Notes: generated by a model not told the origin, from the sequence alone. A stretch of DNA of 64,000 nt from Halomonas lysinitropha (GCF_902500215.1 NZ_CABVOU010000027.1:367406-431405), one strand, 5' to 3'. Numbered from the stretch's first letter, positions 40,362 to 50,465 are shown. Made by a program: numbers and translations.

Positions 40362-41807
40362 ATGACGAATCCGGATCGCAGGCGCATCGCCGGGCATTTA
40401 CTGCTGCTGGCCAGCCTGCTGTGCCTGGCACTGGGTGCCCTGCTGGCCTGGCAGGTGCAGGCGCAGCAGGACGAGCGTAGCGCTCTGGTGATGACGGTCG
40501 ACGATGCCATCGGGCCGGCCATCAGCGACTATTTCCAGCGTGGCCTGGAACTCGCCGAGGAGCGCGATGCCGAGCTGGTCGTGGTGCAGATGGATACCCC
40601 GGGTGGGCTCGATGCCTCCATGCGCGACATGATTCGCGCCATGCTCTCCTCGAGCGTGCCGGTCGCCATCCATGTCGCGCCGGCGGGTGCCCGAGCCGCC
40701 AGCGCTGGCACCTACCTGCTTTATGCCAGTCATGTCGCCGCCATGGCGCCGGCCACCCATCTCGGCTCGGCGACTCCGGTGCAGATGGGGGGAGGGGGGC
40801 TGCCGGGCCTCGGCGGCGAGGAGGAAAATGAAGGCCAGACCGACGATGCGTCGGCCGAGGAGGAAGCGGCCGACCCGGAGGCCACGGATGACACGGCGAA
40901 TGACGAGCCACGGCGCGGCGAGACAGCCATGGAGCGCAAGGTGCTGGAGGACGCGGTGGCCTATATCCGCTCGCTCGCCGAACGTCATGATCGCAATGCC
41001 GACTGGGCGGAGCGAGCCGTGCGCGAGGCGGTCAACCTGACCGCCAGCGAAGCGCTCGAGAACAACGTCATCGACGTGGTGGCCCGCGACCTCGACGATC
41101 TGCTCGAGCAGCTCGATGGTCGCAGCGTGGTGATGGATGACGGGCAGCGGACCCTGGCGACCGCTGACCTTGCCGTCGAACGCTTCGATCCCGACTGGCG
41201 AACCAAGCTGCTGGCCGTGATCACCAATCCCAACGTCGCCTATTTCCTGATGATCATCGGCTTCTACGGGTTGATCTTCGAGCTGTCCAACCCGGGTAGC
41301 CTGATACCGGGTACCATCGGCATCATCTCCCTGCTGCTGGCGCTGTTTGCCTTCCAGGTACTGCCGGTCAACTACGCTGGCCTGGCGCTGATCCTGGTGG
41401 GGTTGGGGCTGATCGTGGGCGAGGCCTTGATGCCCAGTTTCGGCATTCTCGGAATAGGCGGCATCGTCGCCTTCGTGATCGGATCGGTGATGCTGATGGA
41501 TGCGGACAACCTGAATATCTCGCTGCCGATGATTGGCGGTATTGCCCTGCTGGCGGCTGGCCTGATGCTGTGGGTGATGACCCGGTTCATCGGACTGCGT
41601 CGCCGCGCGCCGCGGACCGGGCAGGAGGAACTTGTCGGCAGTGAGGCCACCGCCGTCGAGGATTTCGAGGGAAAAGGGCATGTGCGGCTGATGGGTGAGC
41701 GCTGGAATGCGCGAAGCACGCAGTCGCTGGCCCGTGGGCAGGCGGTCCGGGTGACGGCGGTCGACGGCCTGACGCTGGAAGTGGAACCGCTCGACGCCGC
41801 GTCCTGA
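40362..41807 (+). CDS. NfeD-family membrane serine protease
   Basis: A 481-residue protein with an N-terminal membrane anchor, a ClpP-like serine protease domain, four to five C-terminal membrane helices (about 285-415) and a final OB-fold NfeD domain. The nucleophile is the Ser in [24 protein letters not shown] forms the oxyanion region and the general-base Lys is likely in [12 protein letters not shown]. An acidic insert ([20 protein letters not shown], about residues 148-180) is unusual and fits a haloadapted proteome. The slipin gene follows by 58 bases; this family cleaves stomatin/slipin C-termini, so they form a functional pair. Confidence 0.88.
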   Translation: MTNPDRRRIAGHLLLLASLLCLALGALLAWQVQAQQDERSALVMTVDDAIGPAISDYFQRGLELAEERDAELVVVQMDTPGGLDASMRDMIRAMLSSSVPVAIHVAPAGARAASAGTYLLYASHVAAMAPATHLGSATPVQMGGGGLPGLGGEEENEGQTDDASAEEEAADPEATDDTANDEPRRGETAMERKVLEDAVAYIRSLAERHDRNADWAERAVREAVNLTASEALENNVIDVVARDLDDLLEQLDGRSVVMDDGQRTLATADLAVERFDPDWRTKLLAVITNPNVAYFLMIIGFYGLIFELSNPGSLIPGTIGIISLLLALFAFQVLPVNYAGLALILVGLGLIVGEALMPSFGILGIGGIVAFVIGSVMLMDADNLNISLPMIGGIALLAAGLMLWVMTRFIGLRRRAPRTGQEELVGSEATAVEDFEGKGHVRLMGERWNARSTQSLARGQAVRVTAVDGLTLEVEPLDAAS

Positions 41808-41865
41808 GACTCTGGCAAGAACCCCGGCGCCTACCGTCGCCGGACACATCGAAGGAGAGCAAGTC

Positions 41866-42669
41866 ATGTTGATTTCCTATCTCGTTCCGGTCGTCCTGCT
41901 GGTCATGCTGCTGGCGGCGTCGATCCGCATCCTTCCCGAATACAAGCGCGGGGTGGTGTTCTTCCTCGGCCGCTTCCAGGCGGTGAAAGGGCCGGGCCTG
42001 CTGATCATCATCCCCGGCATCCAGAAGATGCAGGTAGTCGACCTGCGGGTGATTACCATGGACGTACCGGAGCAGGACGTCATCTCCCAGGACAACGTCA
42101 CCGTCAAGGTCAATGCGGTGCTCTACTTCCGGGTGGTGGACCCGGAGAAGGCGATCATTCAGGTGGAGAACTTCGTCAATGCCACCAGCCAGTTGGCGCA
42201 GACCACGCTGCGTTCGGTGCTTGGCAAGCACGACCTCGACGAGATGCTTTCCGAGCGCGATAAGCTCAACGATGACATCCAGGAGATCATCGACAGCTCC
42301 GCCGAGAGCTGGGGTATCAAGGTAGCCAACGTGGAGATCAAGCATGTTGACCTCGACGAGAGCATGATCCGCGCCATTGCCCGCCAGGCCGAGGCCGAGC
42401 GCGAGCGTCGTGCCAAGGTGATCCACGCCGAGGGCGAGCTGCAGGCCTCCAAGAAGCTGGTCGAGGCGGCCAACGTGATGTCCGAGAATTCCGCCGCCCT
42501 GCAGCTGCGCTACCTGCAGACCATGAGCGACATGAGCAACAAGAACGCTTCCACCATCGTCTTCCCGTTGCCTATGGACATCATGGAGGCCTTCAAGCAC
42601 ATGAAGGCCTCGCCCGCCGCCAGGGCACGTACCGACGGGGCTGCGCCGAATGATAACGACGCCTCCTGA
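41866..42669 (+). CDS. Slipin/stomatin-like SPFH protein
   Basis: A 267-residue membrane-anchored SPFH protein. A hydrophobic N-terminus ([18 protein letters not shown]) is followed by the SPFH domain ([39 protein letters not shown]) and a coiled coil rich in Glu/Arg ([17 protein letters not shown]). It organises membrane microdomains and is the usual partner of the NfeD protease encoded just upstream. AAGGAGAG precedes the ATG. A strong hairpin 20 bases after the stop ends the unit. Confidence 0.9.
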   Translation: MLISYLVPVVLLVMLLAASIRILPEYKRGVVFFLGRFQAVKGPGLLIIIPGIQKMQVVDLRVITMDVPEQDVISQDNVTVKVNAVLYFRVVDPEKAIIQVENFVNATSQLAQTTLRSVLGKHDLDEMLSERDKLNDDIQEIIDSSAESWGIKVANVEIKHVDLDESMIRAIARQAEAERERRAKVIHAEGELQASKKLVEAANVMSENSAALQLRYLQTMSDMSNKNASTIVFPLPMDIMEAFKHMKASPAARARTDGAAPNDNDAS

Positions 42670-42689
42670 CGCGCTCCGACGAGGCTGAT

Positions 42690-42726
42690 CCGACGACAGG
42701 TCTCCCTCTCCATGACCTGTCGTCGG
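42690..42726 (+). terminator. Terminator hairpin after the slipin gene
   Basis: CCGACGACAGGTC and GACCTGTCGTCGG make a perfect 13-pair stem with an 11-base loop, followed by CGCCTCTTGT. The T-tract is weak but the stem is strong and sits at the operon end. Confidence 0.6.
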
Positions 42727-42773
42727 CGCCTCTTGTCCCGGCCAGCGACCAGGGTGCGCTGCAGCATATGTTC

Positions 42774-42782
42774 TGCTAGAAT
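42774..42782 (+). promoter_or_regulatory. Extended -10 promoter for the SulP gene
   Basis: TGCTAGAAT matches an extended -10 (TGn-TATAAT-like, five of six). A clear -35 is absent, as is usual with extended -10 promoters. It would start a leader of about 310 bases before the SulP gene. Confidence 0.4.
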
Positions 42783-42822
42783 TCCGCGTTCTCGTTGCCC
42801 GCACCTATTGGACTTTCGTCTG

Positions 42823-42876
42823 ATGAACCCCAAGCACATGATGACTCCCCTGACAGGGCTGGCCACGCCGCCCTAG
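42823..42876 (+). CDS. Possible 17-codon leader peptide
   Basis: ATG at 42823 to TAG at 42874, giving MNPKHMMTPLTGLATPP. It lies in the SulP leader and ends in two prolines, a composition that can stall ribosomes. There is no clear ribosome site and no homologue that I can name. A second very short frame (MMFQAP) follows at about 42939-42959, also ending at CCCTAG. Confidence 0.25.
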   Translation: MNPKHMMTPLTGLATPP

Positions 42877-42986
42877 CGCACCCTTCCCTATCTCCCGGCG
42901 ATGCCACCCTTTTCGGTGCGTCATTGCTCGACATCGTCATGATGTTTCAGGCGCCCTAGCCGCCACCTCGCGATTTCCGTCTTCTC

Positions 42987-43054
42987 CTGAGTCCGCTGTC
43001 GGCGACAACGCCCACCCGTGGCGTCGGAAAAGGCATTGGCACGACAGGACTCAG
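42987..43054 (+). promoter_or_regulatory. Structured 5' leader of the SulP gene
   Basis: CTGAGTCC-GC-TGTCG (42987-43001) pairs with CGACAGGACTCAG (43042-43054), 13 pairs with a two-base bulge. A smaller ACGCC/GGCGT hairpin lies inside. It ends 43 bases before the SulP start. The 428-base gap 42670-43097 therefore holds a terminator, a promoter, possible mini-ORFs and this structure, and no longer gene. It may be a cis-regulatory RNA. Confidence 0.45.
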
Positions 43055-43097
43055 ACGACTGAAGGCCTATCCCTCACCCCCCTGACTGGACTGCAGC

Positions 43098-44588
43098 ATG
43101 TACGAAAAAATGAAACTGAGTTGGTTCTCCAACCTCAAGGGCGACACCCTGGCGGGCATCGTCGTGGCCCTGGCATTGATTCCCGAGGCCATTGCCTTCT
43201 CCATCATCGCTGGCGTCGACCCCAAGGTGGGCCTCTATGCCTCCTTCGCCATCTGCGTGATCATCGCCTTCACCGGCGGGCGCTCCGGCATGATCTCGGC
43301 GGCCACCGGCGCCATGGCGCTGCTGATGATCACCCTGGTCAAGGAGCATGGCCTCGAGTACCTGCTGGCCGCCACTCTGCTCACCGGGGTGCTGCAGATC
43401 ATCGCGGGGTACCTGAAGCTTGCCGACCTGATGCGCTTCGTGTCGCGCTCGGTGGTCACCGGCTTCGTCAACGCCCTGGCGATCCTGATCTTCATGGCCC
43501 AGTTGCCGGAGCTGACCGGGGTGACCTGGCATGTCTACGCCATGACCTTGGCCGGCCTGGCGATCATCTACGGCTTCCCCTATGTGCCGGTGATTGGCAA
43601 GGCCATTCCCTCGCCGCTGGTGTGCATCGTGGTGCTGACCGCCGTCTATCTGCTCACCGGCATGGAGATCCGCAGCGTCGGCGACATGGGCGAACTGCCG
43701 GACAGCCTGCCGGTGTTCCTGTGGCCCGAAGTGCCGCTCAATCTCGATACCCTGATGATCATCCTGCCCTACTCGTTGATGCTGACCGTGGTGGGCCTGC
43801 TGGAGTCGATGATGACCGCTACTATCATCGATGACCTCACCGATACCCGGAGCGACAAGAACCGCGAGTGCAAGGGCCAGGGCATCGCCAATATCGGTTC
43901 CGGCCTGCTCGGCGGCATGGCGGGCTGCGCGATGATTGGCCAGTCGGTGATCAACATCAAGTCCGGCGGTCGCCGTCGCATGTCGACCCTGATCGCTGGC
44001 GTGGCCCTGCTGTTGATGGTGGTGTTCCTGGCCGACTGGGTCTCGCAGATTCCCATGGCGGCGCTGGTGGCGGTGATGATCATGGTGGCCATCGGGACGT
44101 TCAGCTGGAGCTCCATCAAGGACCTCAAGAAGCACCCCATGAGCACCAATATGGTCATGGTGGCTACCGTGGTGGTGACCGTGGGCACCCACAACCTGGC
44201 CATCGGCGTCTTCGTCGGCGTGCTGCTCGCCGCCATGAACTTCGCCAACAAGGTGGGCAATATCCTCTACGTCGGAAGCGAGGAGGCCGATGAGGGCAAC
44301 GCGCGCATCTACAAGGTGGTGGGCCAGGTGTTCTTCGCCTCCTCCGAGCGCTTCGGCGAGGCCTTCGACTTCAAGGAGACCGTGGAGAAGGTCACTATCG
44401 ATCTGTCCCGCGCCCACTTCTGGGACATCACCGCCGTCCAGACCCTGGATCGGATCGTGATCAAGTTCCGCCGCGAGGGCACCGAGGTAGAGATGATCGG
44501 CCTCAACGAGGCCAGCGCTACCATCGTCGACCGCTTCGCCGTACACGACGACCCCGAGGCCGTCGAGAAACTGATGGGAGGTCACTGA
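43098..44588 (+). CDS. SulP-family anion transporter with STAS domain
   Basis: A 496-residue inner-membrane transporter of the SulP/SLC26 family. [20 protein letters not shown] is the N-terminal signature; about ten to twelve hydrophobic segments follow and a STAS domain fills the last 110 residues ([20 protein letters not shown]). It may carry sulfate, bicarbonate or a similar anion, probably with sodium or protons. No strong ribosome site precedes ATG 43098; ATG 43110 is an alternative. A broken universal-stress gene begins one base after the stop, suggesting a former sulP-usp operon. Confidence 0.9.
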   Translation: MYEKMKLSWFSNLKGDTLAGIVVALALIPEAIAFSIIAGVDPKVGLYASFAICVIIAFTGGRSGMISAATGAMALLMITLVKEHGLEYLLAATLLTGVLQIIAGYLKLADLMRFVSRSVVTGFVNALAILIFMAQLPELTGVTWHVYAMTLAGLAIIYGFPYVPVIGKAIPSPLVCIVVLTAVYLLTGMEIRSVGDMGELPDSLPVFLWPEVPLNLDTLMIILPYSLMLTVVGLLESMMTATIIDDLTDTRSDKNRECKGQGIANIGSGLLGGMAGCAMIGQSVINIKSGGRRRMSTLIAGVALLLMVVFLADWVSQIPMAALVAVMIMVAIGTFSWSSIKDLKKHPMSTNMVMVATVVVTVGTHNLAIGVFVGVLLAAMNFANKVGNILYVGSEEADEGNARIYKVVGQVFFASSERFGEAFDFKETVEKVTIDLSRAHFWDITAVQTLDRIVIKFRREGTEVEMIGLNEASATIVDRFAVHDDPEAVEKLMGGH

Positions 44589-44589
44589 C

Positions 44590-44661
44590 ATGGCAGAACA
44601 GGTAATGGCCGCCATCGACGGCTCACCGTTTTCCGAAGGCGTGTGTGGCTACGCCGCCTGG
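44590..44661 (+). pseudogene. Truncated universal stress protein gene
   Basis: The first 24 codons (MAEQVMAAIDGSPFSEGV onward to GYAAW) closely match the start of the intact universal stress gene at 45618 (MTEQVMAAIDGSKYSEGV). After GYAAW the match ends abruptly, and the VTT gene's stop codon on the other strand lies 42 bases further on. It looks like the remnant of the original usp gene of the sulP operon, cut by insertion or rearrangement. Confidence 0.8.
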
Positions 44662-44703
44662 AATTCCCTATGGGCGGCTACTTCCTGTTCATCCGCAGGT
44701 TTC

Positions 44704-45384
44704 TCAGCGTTGCTTACCACGCCACTGGGCGTAACGCCGCAGGGCAATCAGGATGGCAATGCCGGCGGCCAGGCCTGCAAGCGACCAAAGAAGCTCTTCG
44801 CGGCTGGTGGCGGTGACCAGCGCGCCCAGCTGGCTGCCCAGCAGCGTCACCGCCGCAAGACCCGGCACGATGCCCAGCGTCGAGCCGATCATGTAGTCGC
44901 GAAAGCGCAGATGAAAGGCCCCGGCCATCATGTTGGTAAGCGTGAAGGGCGCCAGTGGCAGCAGGTTGATCACTGTCATGGTGCGGATACCTCGCCTGGC
45001 CAGGTAACGCGACATGCCGCGCAGGTGGCGCCCGCCATAGGCCATCAGGGCATCGCGTCCCAGGCGTCTGCCCACCCAGTAGGAGGCCACCGAGGAGGTG
45101 AGGGTCCCCAGGGTGGCGTAGATGAAGCCCCAGGTGGGGCCGAATATCAGACCGGTGAGGGCAACCATCGCACTCAGCGGGAACATCACCAGCAGGGCGC
45201 CGGCGTAGCCCGCCATCACCACCAGGAAGGTCCAGGGGTTGTCACGCCAGCCCGGCGCCGAGGTGATCCATGTCTTGAGTCGCTCGGCGGTCAGCAGGTC
45301 CTGCATGGCGAACCACTGCCAGAGCAGCCCCAGCGTGATCAGGGCGGTCAATAGACCGAGGGCGATACCAAGAGGGCGGGACAT
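44704..45384 (-). CDS. VTT/TVP38-family membrane protein
   Basis: A 226-residue inner-membrane protein of the DedA-like VTT superfamily. The core motif is LVMFPLSAMVALTGLIFGPTWGFIYATLG with following SYWVGRRLGRD, and NLLPLAPFTLTNMMAGAFHL is the re-entrant loop region. Members act in lipid scrambling or membrane homeostasis. The chosen start (MSRPLGIAL) has GGAAG upstream; the frame is open further but without plausible sequence. It lies between a truncated and an intact usp gene and on the opposite strand to both, which suggests it arrived as an insertion. Confidence 0.87.
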   Translation of the reverse strand: MSRPLGIALGLLTALITLGLLWQWFAMQDLLTAERLKTWITSAPGWRDNPWTFLVVMAGYAGALLVMFPLSAMVALTGLIFGPTWGFIYATLGTLTSSVASYWVGRRLGRDALMAYGGRHLRGMSRYLARRGIRTMTVINLLPLAPFTLTNMMAGAFHLRFRDYMIGSTLGIVPGLAAVTLLGSQLGALVTATSREELLWSLAGLAAGIAILIALRRYAQWRGKQR

Positions 45385-45617
45385 GGTGGGCTTCCTGCCG
45401 GTGATGAAAAGGCCACAGCTTACGCCAGGCTGTGCCCCACCCCAAGCAGGCGCCGGATGTGTCGTCCGGGGAATGAGAGATGACCTTATCGTTCGGTGTA
45501 ACTGACGATTTCGTGGCGAAACAGCACGGGTGTTGACCCATGTCCTAGGCAAGCCGACTTCGATCGGGTAGAAACGATACGATAGACAACGACATACGCC
45601 AGCCAGGAAACAGCTTG

Positions 45618-46472
45618 ATGACCGAACAGGTGATGGCCGCCATTGACGGCTCGAAGTACTCGGAAGGGGTGAGCGGCTATGCCGCCTGGGCCAGCATGGC
45701 GCTGAGCGCCCCGCTGACCTTCCTGCATGTAAACGACAACCACCCCCAGACCGCAGAGGCGGACCTCTCTGGCAATATCGGGCTTGGAGCCCGGGAGCAT
45801 CTGCTTGAGGAACTCTCTGAGCTCGACGAGCGACGCGCCAAGGTGGCGCAGGAGCAGGGTCGGCTGATGCTCACTGCGGCCAAGGAGCGCGCCGTCGCGA
45901 ATGGTGTGGCCGAGCCCGCTACTCGTCAGCGCAACGGCACTCTGGTGGAGACGCTGGAGGAGCTCCAGGACGAGATCCGCCTGCTGGTGATGGGCAAGCG
46001 TGGCGAGATGGCCCATCAGGACGGCGACCATCTGGGCACCAACCTGGAGCGGGTGGTGCGCACCCTGCACCGGCCGATCCTGATGGTGCCCGAGATGTAC
46101 AAGACGCCGGAGAAGGTGATGCTGGCCTTCGACGGCAGCAAGACCACCCGCAAGGGCGTGGAGATGCTGGCCAAGAGCCCACTGTTCGACGGCGTTCCGG
46201 TGCACGTGGTGATCGTCGGCGCCGAGACCGGTGACAACCGCTCCCAGCTCGACTGGGCGCTCAAGACCTTGCGTGACGCCGGCCATGAGGCCGAGGGCGC
46301 CATCCGCGCGGGCGAGGTGGAAGCCACCCTGCGTGGCTACCAGGAGGAGCAGGACATCGACCTGCTGGTGATGGGGGCCTACGGCCACTCGCGCATCCGC
46401 CACCTGCTGGTGGGCAGTACCACCACCGAGATGCTGCGCAAGGCCACCAAGCCGGTGCTGCTGTTGCGCTAA
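45618..46472 (+). CDS. Tandem universal stress protein
   Basis: A 284-residue protein with two USP domains (about 3-145 and 158-284). The second carries the ATP-binding type motif LVMGAYGHSRIRHLLVGSTT; the first has a weaker LVMGKRGEMAHQ. USP proteins help survive stress and often pair with SulP-type transporters. AGGAAA lies eight bases before ATG 45618; a TTG at 45615 would add one residue. It converges with the MFS gene with a four-base overlap of stop codons. Confidence 0.9.
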   Translation: MTEQVMAAIDGSKYSEGVSGYAAWASMALSAPLTFLHVNDNHPQTAEADLSGNIGLGAREHLLEELSELDERRAKVAQEQGRLMLTAAKERAVANGVAEPATRQRNGTLVETLEELQDEIRLLVMGKRGEMAHQDGDHLGTNLERVVRTLHRPILMVPEMYKTPEKVMLAFDGSKTTRKGVEMLAKSPLFDGVPVHVVIVGAETGDNRSQLDWALKTLRDAGHEAEGAIRAGEVEATLRGYQEEQDIDLLVMGAYGHSRIRHLLVGSTTTEMLRKATKPVLLLR

Positions 46473-47659
46473 CCTGCTGTCTTGAGTTCTCTCAATACCC
46501 CCTGGGCCAGCACCCAGCCGGCGACCAGCATTACCAGCATGCCGGCGAGAATGGCAGTGAACGAGGCGCCAAGGTCCAGGGTCAAGCCCAGCACCGCCGG
46601 GGCGAGCCCGGTGGAGAGGACCATGGCCGCGCTCAGCGTGGCGCGCACCGTGCCCAGGTGCTCGGCACCCCAGCTGCGCACCAGCAGGCTGGTGGCGATG
46701 GACTCCTGGGCGCCCATGGCAAGCCCGCCACCGACCATCAGCGCCCAGACGCCGAGGTCACCGCCGACGAAGATGGCCACCAGCAGGGCTAGGGCGAAGG
46801 GCAGCAAGTAGAGCCGCGCCAGGCGGACCGGACCGAGCCTGTCTACCCAGCGTCCGCCCAGCAGTGCACCGGGCAGCTTCGCCAGCCCCATGCCGGTGAG
46901 GGCCAGGGCATAGACGCCCAGGGAGCTGCCCAGATCCTGAGTCATGCGCGCCTGGTAGATGAAGAGTCCGGTCATGGTGATCGGCAGGATCATCAACAAC
47001 GGCAGCAATTTCCAGAAGCGCGCCTCGCGGAAGGGGCGCGGGCCGTCGCGACGCTGACCCCGCGCCGGGCGCTTGCCTGGTGCTTTCGGCCATGGACCGC
47101 GCAGCAGCAGGGGCACCCAGAACAGCGCCAGGAAGGCCACGAACAGCCACCATAGCTCCCGCCAGCCAAACCACATCAGCAGTGCCGCCATCAAGGGCGG
47201 CAGCGCCGACTCGCCCAGCATGATGCCCATGCCGACCAGGCCCAGTGCGCGCCCCCGCAGGCCGACGAACTCTCGGCCGGCGAGAGTGTTGCCCAGGTGG
47301 GTCATCATGCCCTGGCCGCAGAAGCGTACCAGGCCCAGGCCGAGAAGCCCCAGTCCCCACCAGGGCGCGGTGGTCAACAGCAGGATGCCGGCGAGCAGGG
47401 TGCCGATCACCACCAGCGCGAAGCGCCGCGGCGCCATCCAGTCGATGCTGGGCCCCAGATGCAGGACGGCGAAGCCCGCCACCAGCGTCACGGCGGCATA
47501 GGCGGTGCCGAACTGTCCGGCGGACAGTCCCAGGTGTGCGCTGATCGGCGCCTGGAAAAGGCCAATGAAGAAGCTCTGGCCCAGGCTGGAGGAGAACATG
47601 GCCAGGAAGGCGATGCCCAGCAGCCCTCGATGATCCCGCAGCAAGGTGCGGTAACCCAT
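46469..47659 (-). CDS. MFS transporter
   Basis: A 396-residue major-facilitator protein with twelve hydrophobic segments and a charged central loop (WPKAPGKRPARGQRRDG, about residues 190-206). The motif-A-like loop reads GPSIDWMAPRRFALV between helices 2 and 3. The substrate cannot be predicted; it resembles uncharacterised oxalate/formate- or monocarboxylate-type MFS members only loosely. GGAGGT lies four bases before the ATG. Confidence 0.85.
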   Translation of the reverse strand: MGYRTLLRDHRGLLGIAFLAMFSSSLGQSFFIGLFQAPISAHLGLSAGQFGTAYAAVTLVAGFAVLHLGPSIDWMAPRRFALVVIGTLLAGILLLTTAPWWGLGLLGLGLVRFCGQGMMTHLGNTLAGREFVGLRGRALGLVGMGIMLGESALPPLMAALLMWFGWRELWWLFVAFLALFWVPLLLRGPWPKAPGKRPARGQRRDGPRPFREARFWKLLPLLMILPITMTGLFIYQARMTQDLGSSLGVYALALTGMGLAKLPGALLGGRWVDRLGPVRLARLYLLPFALALLVAIFVGGDLGVWALMVGGGLAMGAQESIATSLLVRSWGAEHLGTVRATLSAAMVLSTGLAPAVLGLTLDLGASFTAILAGMLVMLVAGWVLAQGVLRELKTAG

Positions 47660-47813
47660 GGTGACCTCCGGATTGTCGTGACGGGAGTGCGGCCATTGGC
47701 GCGCGGTGGCAAGATGGAGCCCTGAAGCAGAGTGACCGAAAGCGGGCTAGGATATCAGCTGCACGCCTAGGTTGTGGGCCGGCGGGTCCAATATTGCGCA
47801 AATGGGGGCGGTG

Positions 47814-48155
47814 ATGAATCATCCAGAGCTGGATATGGACGCCGTGGTAAGGCGGTTGCATGCATTGCGCGCCGAACTGCTCGAGCAGAGCGATGCCAGC
47901 CGTGAATCCCGAGATACCGTGATGCTGGACCAGACCTCGGTAGGGCGCCTGTCGCGCATGGACGCCATGCAGGGACAGGCCATGGCCAAGGCCGAGGAGC
48001 AGCGGCGTCAGCTGGCGTTGCGCCGCATCACGGGCGCACTCTCACGCATCGACAAGGGCGAATACGGCGAGTGCATCGAGTGTGGAGAATGGATCGGTGC
48101 CAGGCGACTGGAGGGCGATCCCCTGGTGCTGAAGTGCATCGATTGCGCCGACTGA
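47814..48155 (+). CDS. DksA/TraR-type zinc-finger protein
   Basis: A 113-residue protein with a coiled-coil N-terminal half (RRLHALRAELLEQSDASRES) and a C4 zinc finger (CIECGEWIG...LKCIDC, spacing C-x2-C-x17-C-x2-C). It is shorter than DksA itself and probably binds RNA polymerase through the secondary channel. ATG 47814 is chosen by family length; ATG 47802 and GTG 47772 are also open. The finger ends three residues before the stop. Confidence 0.82.
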   Translation: MNHPELDMDAVVRRLHALRAELLEQSDASRESRDTVMLDQTSVGRLSRMDAMQGQAMAKAEEQRRQLALRRITGALSRIDKGEYGECIECGEWIGARRLEGDPLVLKCIDCAD

Positions 48156-48183
48156 CCCCCGGTGCCGTGAGCGCCGAGGATCT

Positions 48184-49707
48184 CTAGCGCTGGCAGGGAT
48201 CATCAATGACGGCAGTCTCTTTGGGACGCAGCCGCCGCGACAGGGCGTCAACGGCGATGTTGAGTGCCGCGGTCACCAGCAGCAGGAAGAAGGCCACGTC
48301 GAACAGCAGATACTCGAAGTTCTCGTCGATGTAGTAGCCCAGGGTCGCGACACCCAGCATTCCCAGGATGGCCGTCTCGCGCAGGATCACCTCGGCACGG
48401 TAGTAGAGCAGTGCCAGGATGCCCGGATACAGCCGCGGTAACAGTTCGTAGGCCAGCCGGCCCGAGGCATTCACCCCCGGCATCCCCGTAGTGATGGCAT
48501 CGGCATGGCGTGCCACCAGGAAGGCGATCAGCGCTCCGTTGTGCAGCGCGAGTGCCAGCCAGGCCGGCAGCAGCGACGGCCCCAGCAGCAGCAGGAAGAA
48601 GAAGGCCAGCATCAGCTCGGGGGTCGAGCGCAGGAAGATCAGCAGCCCTCGTCCGGCCAGCCGGGTCGCCGGATTGCCGAAGTGTCGAGAGGCCAGCGGC
48701 CAGAGTGCCAGGGCCACCAGCAGGGCCCCCACGCTGCCCAGCAGGCCCAGCAGCAGGGTATTGCCGATGGCGGGTCCCAGGTTGGGAATGCGTGCCAGCC
48801 AATCGATGAGTCCCCGCCAATCGCCTTCGAGCAGGGCCGGTGGCCAGATATCCTGGCTGATGAAGCGCCACAGCAGGCCGCCTTCCACCGCCGGCCAGGG
48901 GCCCAGCAGCAAGGCACCGCCGAGGGCGAGCAGTGGCAACAGCCGTCGGTGGCCCCACCAGGGCAGGCTGGCGATCAGCAGGTAGAAGAGCCACAGCAGG
49001 GCCCCGGCCTCGTGGTAGCGTCCCTCGCGGAAGGCGGTCTCGAGCTGGAAGCCCAGGGTCGGCAAGCCGACAAAGCCCAGCAACACGCTGGCGCGCAGCC
49101 CGCACTCGAAGCGATAGCGGGTATAGGCGGAGAGCCTGGCCCAAGCCAACGGCAGCTCGGCATAGATGAAACGGGACAGCCGGCCGACCCCTCGTGGCAG
49201 GGCGTCGCGTGGGGCGCTGGGTAGCTGTTCGAGGATCTCGGCATAGACCTTGGCGAAGATGCCGGCATAGGGGATCGCCAGGGCCATCAGCGCGGTGGCC
49301 GCCGAGAGGCCGAATACCTGCAGGAAGAGCAGCGCCCAGAACAGCTCGTGAATCGCCCGCACGAAGGCACAGCCGGCTCGGACCAGCCGCGAGCGAGAGA
49401 ACAGCAGCGCCAGGGGGAAGCCCAGCAGCATCCCGCCCAGCGTCCCCCACAGGGCCACGGCCACGGTCAGGCCAAGGGCTTGCAGCGGTGATTCCAGCGA
49501 GCCCCAGGCGGGCCAGGCCAGCCCCTGGGCCATGCGTGCCAGCTCTCCCCAGGGGTCGCGTGTCAGGATCTCCAGGTCGGCGAAGGGCACCATCACCACG
49601 GCCAGCGCCAACAGCGCCAGGGTATGGCGGGCCAGCTTCAGTCCGGTGCTGTTGCCGCGCCACCAGTAACGGCCGTGGCCCGGCCGTTCGGTCAGATCAG
49701 CGCTCAC
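48184..49707 (-). CDS. PhnE-type ABC permease (fused double domain)
   Basis: A 507-residue inner-membrane permease with two PhnE-like halves and about twelve hydrophobic segments. EAA-like loops are visible (LPSAPRDALPRGVGRLSRF in the first half; GMPGVNASGRLAYELLPRLYP in the second). It overlaps the ATPase gene by four bases (ATGA). Together with the two genes upstream it makes a complete importer of phosphonate/phosphite/selenate type. The fused permease sets it apart from classical PhnE of about 260 residues. Confidence 0.86.
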   Translation of the reverse strand: MSADLTERPGHGRYWWRGNSTGLKLARHTLALLALAVVMVPFADLEILTRDPWGELARMAQGLAWPAWGSLESPLQALGLTVAVALWGTLGGMLLGFPLALLFSRSRLVRAGCAFVRAIHELFWALLFLQVFGLSAATALMALAIPYAGIFAKVYAEILEQLPSAPRDALPRGVGRLSRFIYAELPLAWARLSAYTRYRFECGLRASVLLGFVGLPTLGFQLETAFREGRYHEAGALLWLFYLLIASLPWWGHRRLLPLLALGGALLLGPWPAVEGGLLWRFISQDIWPPALLEGDWRGLIDWLARIPNLGPAIGNTLLLGLLGSVGALLVALALWPLASRHFGNPATRLAGRGLLIFLRSTPELMLAFFFLLLLGPSLLPAWLALALHNGALIAFLVARHADAITTGMPGVNASGRLAYELLPRLYPGILALLYYRAEVILRETAILGMLGVATLGYYIDENFEYLLFDVAFFLLLVTAALNIAVDALSRRLRPKETAVIDDPCQR

Positions 49708-50465
49708 GGCCGCCCCCGCGCGCAGGGCAGCGCCTCCGGGTCGGGCATCTGGGGGGCCGTTTCTTCCTGTGGCGACGCGGCGAGTGTATCGGCATCGGGA
49801 TAGAGGCCGTCCAGATCCGCCAGGGTCAGCTGTTGGGCCGGGGCGTCGATCACCAGCTGGCCGTCACGCAGCCCCCATACCCGGTCGAAATGGCTGAGTG
49901 CCAGCTCGCGCTGGTGGAGGGCGATGACCGTGGTGGTATGGCGCGCCTCGATCAACCCCAACAGGCGTAGCGCCTGGTGGGGGTCCACGCTGGCCACCGG
50001 CTCGTCGCCGAGAAACAGCTCGCGCTGCTGGTAGAGAGCCCGGGCGATGGCGACCCGTTGGCGCTGTCCGCCAGAGAGCTGGCCGACGGGGCGGCGCAGC
50101 AGCCCGGCGAGGCCCAGAGATTCGCAGAGCTCGGCGACCTGGCGCCAGGGTCCGGCCAGCGGACGCACCAGATTCCACAGGTTGGCCAGGGCCGAGTGCT
50201 CGGCCAGCCGCCCCATATAGACGTTGTGATAGACCGCCAGCTGAGGCACCAGGCCGTGCTGCTGGGGACACCAGGCGGCGGCGTCACCCAGCCGCAGGCG
50301 CAGGGCCCCCAGCAGGGTGGACTTGCCGGCCCCGCTGGGGCCGAGCAGGGCGATCCTCTCGTCCGGATACAGGGCGAGCGTCAGGCGGGGCAGCACTACC
50401 TGATCATCGTGGCCGAGGTCTTCGGCCTCGAAGGCGACCAGCGGTCGGCGTGGTTCACCCGCCAT
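49704..50465 (-). CDS. PhnC-type ABC ATP-binding protein
   Basis: A 253-residue ABC ATPase: Walker A LLGPSGAGKST, Q-loop CPQQHGLVPQL, signature QLSGGQRQRVAIARAL, Walker B ELFLGDEPVASVD and switch ALHQRELA (His present). It is coupled to the binding protein by TGATG and to the permease by ATGA. The substrate is set by the binding protein. Confidence 0.88.
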   Translation of the reverse strand: MAGEPRRPLVAFEAEDLGHDDQVVLPRLTLALYPDERIALLGPSGAGKSTLLGALRLRLGDAAAWCPQQHGLVPQLAVYHNVYMGRLAEHSALANLWNLVRPLAGPWRQVAELCESLGLAGLLRRPVGQLSGGQRQRVAIARALYQQRELFLGDEPVASVDPHQALRLLGLIEARHTTTVIALHQRELALSHFDRVWGLRDGQLVIDAPAQQLTLADLDGLYPDADTLAASPQEETAPQMPDPEALPCARGRP

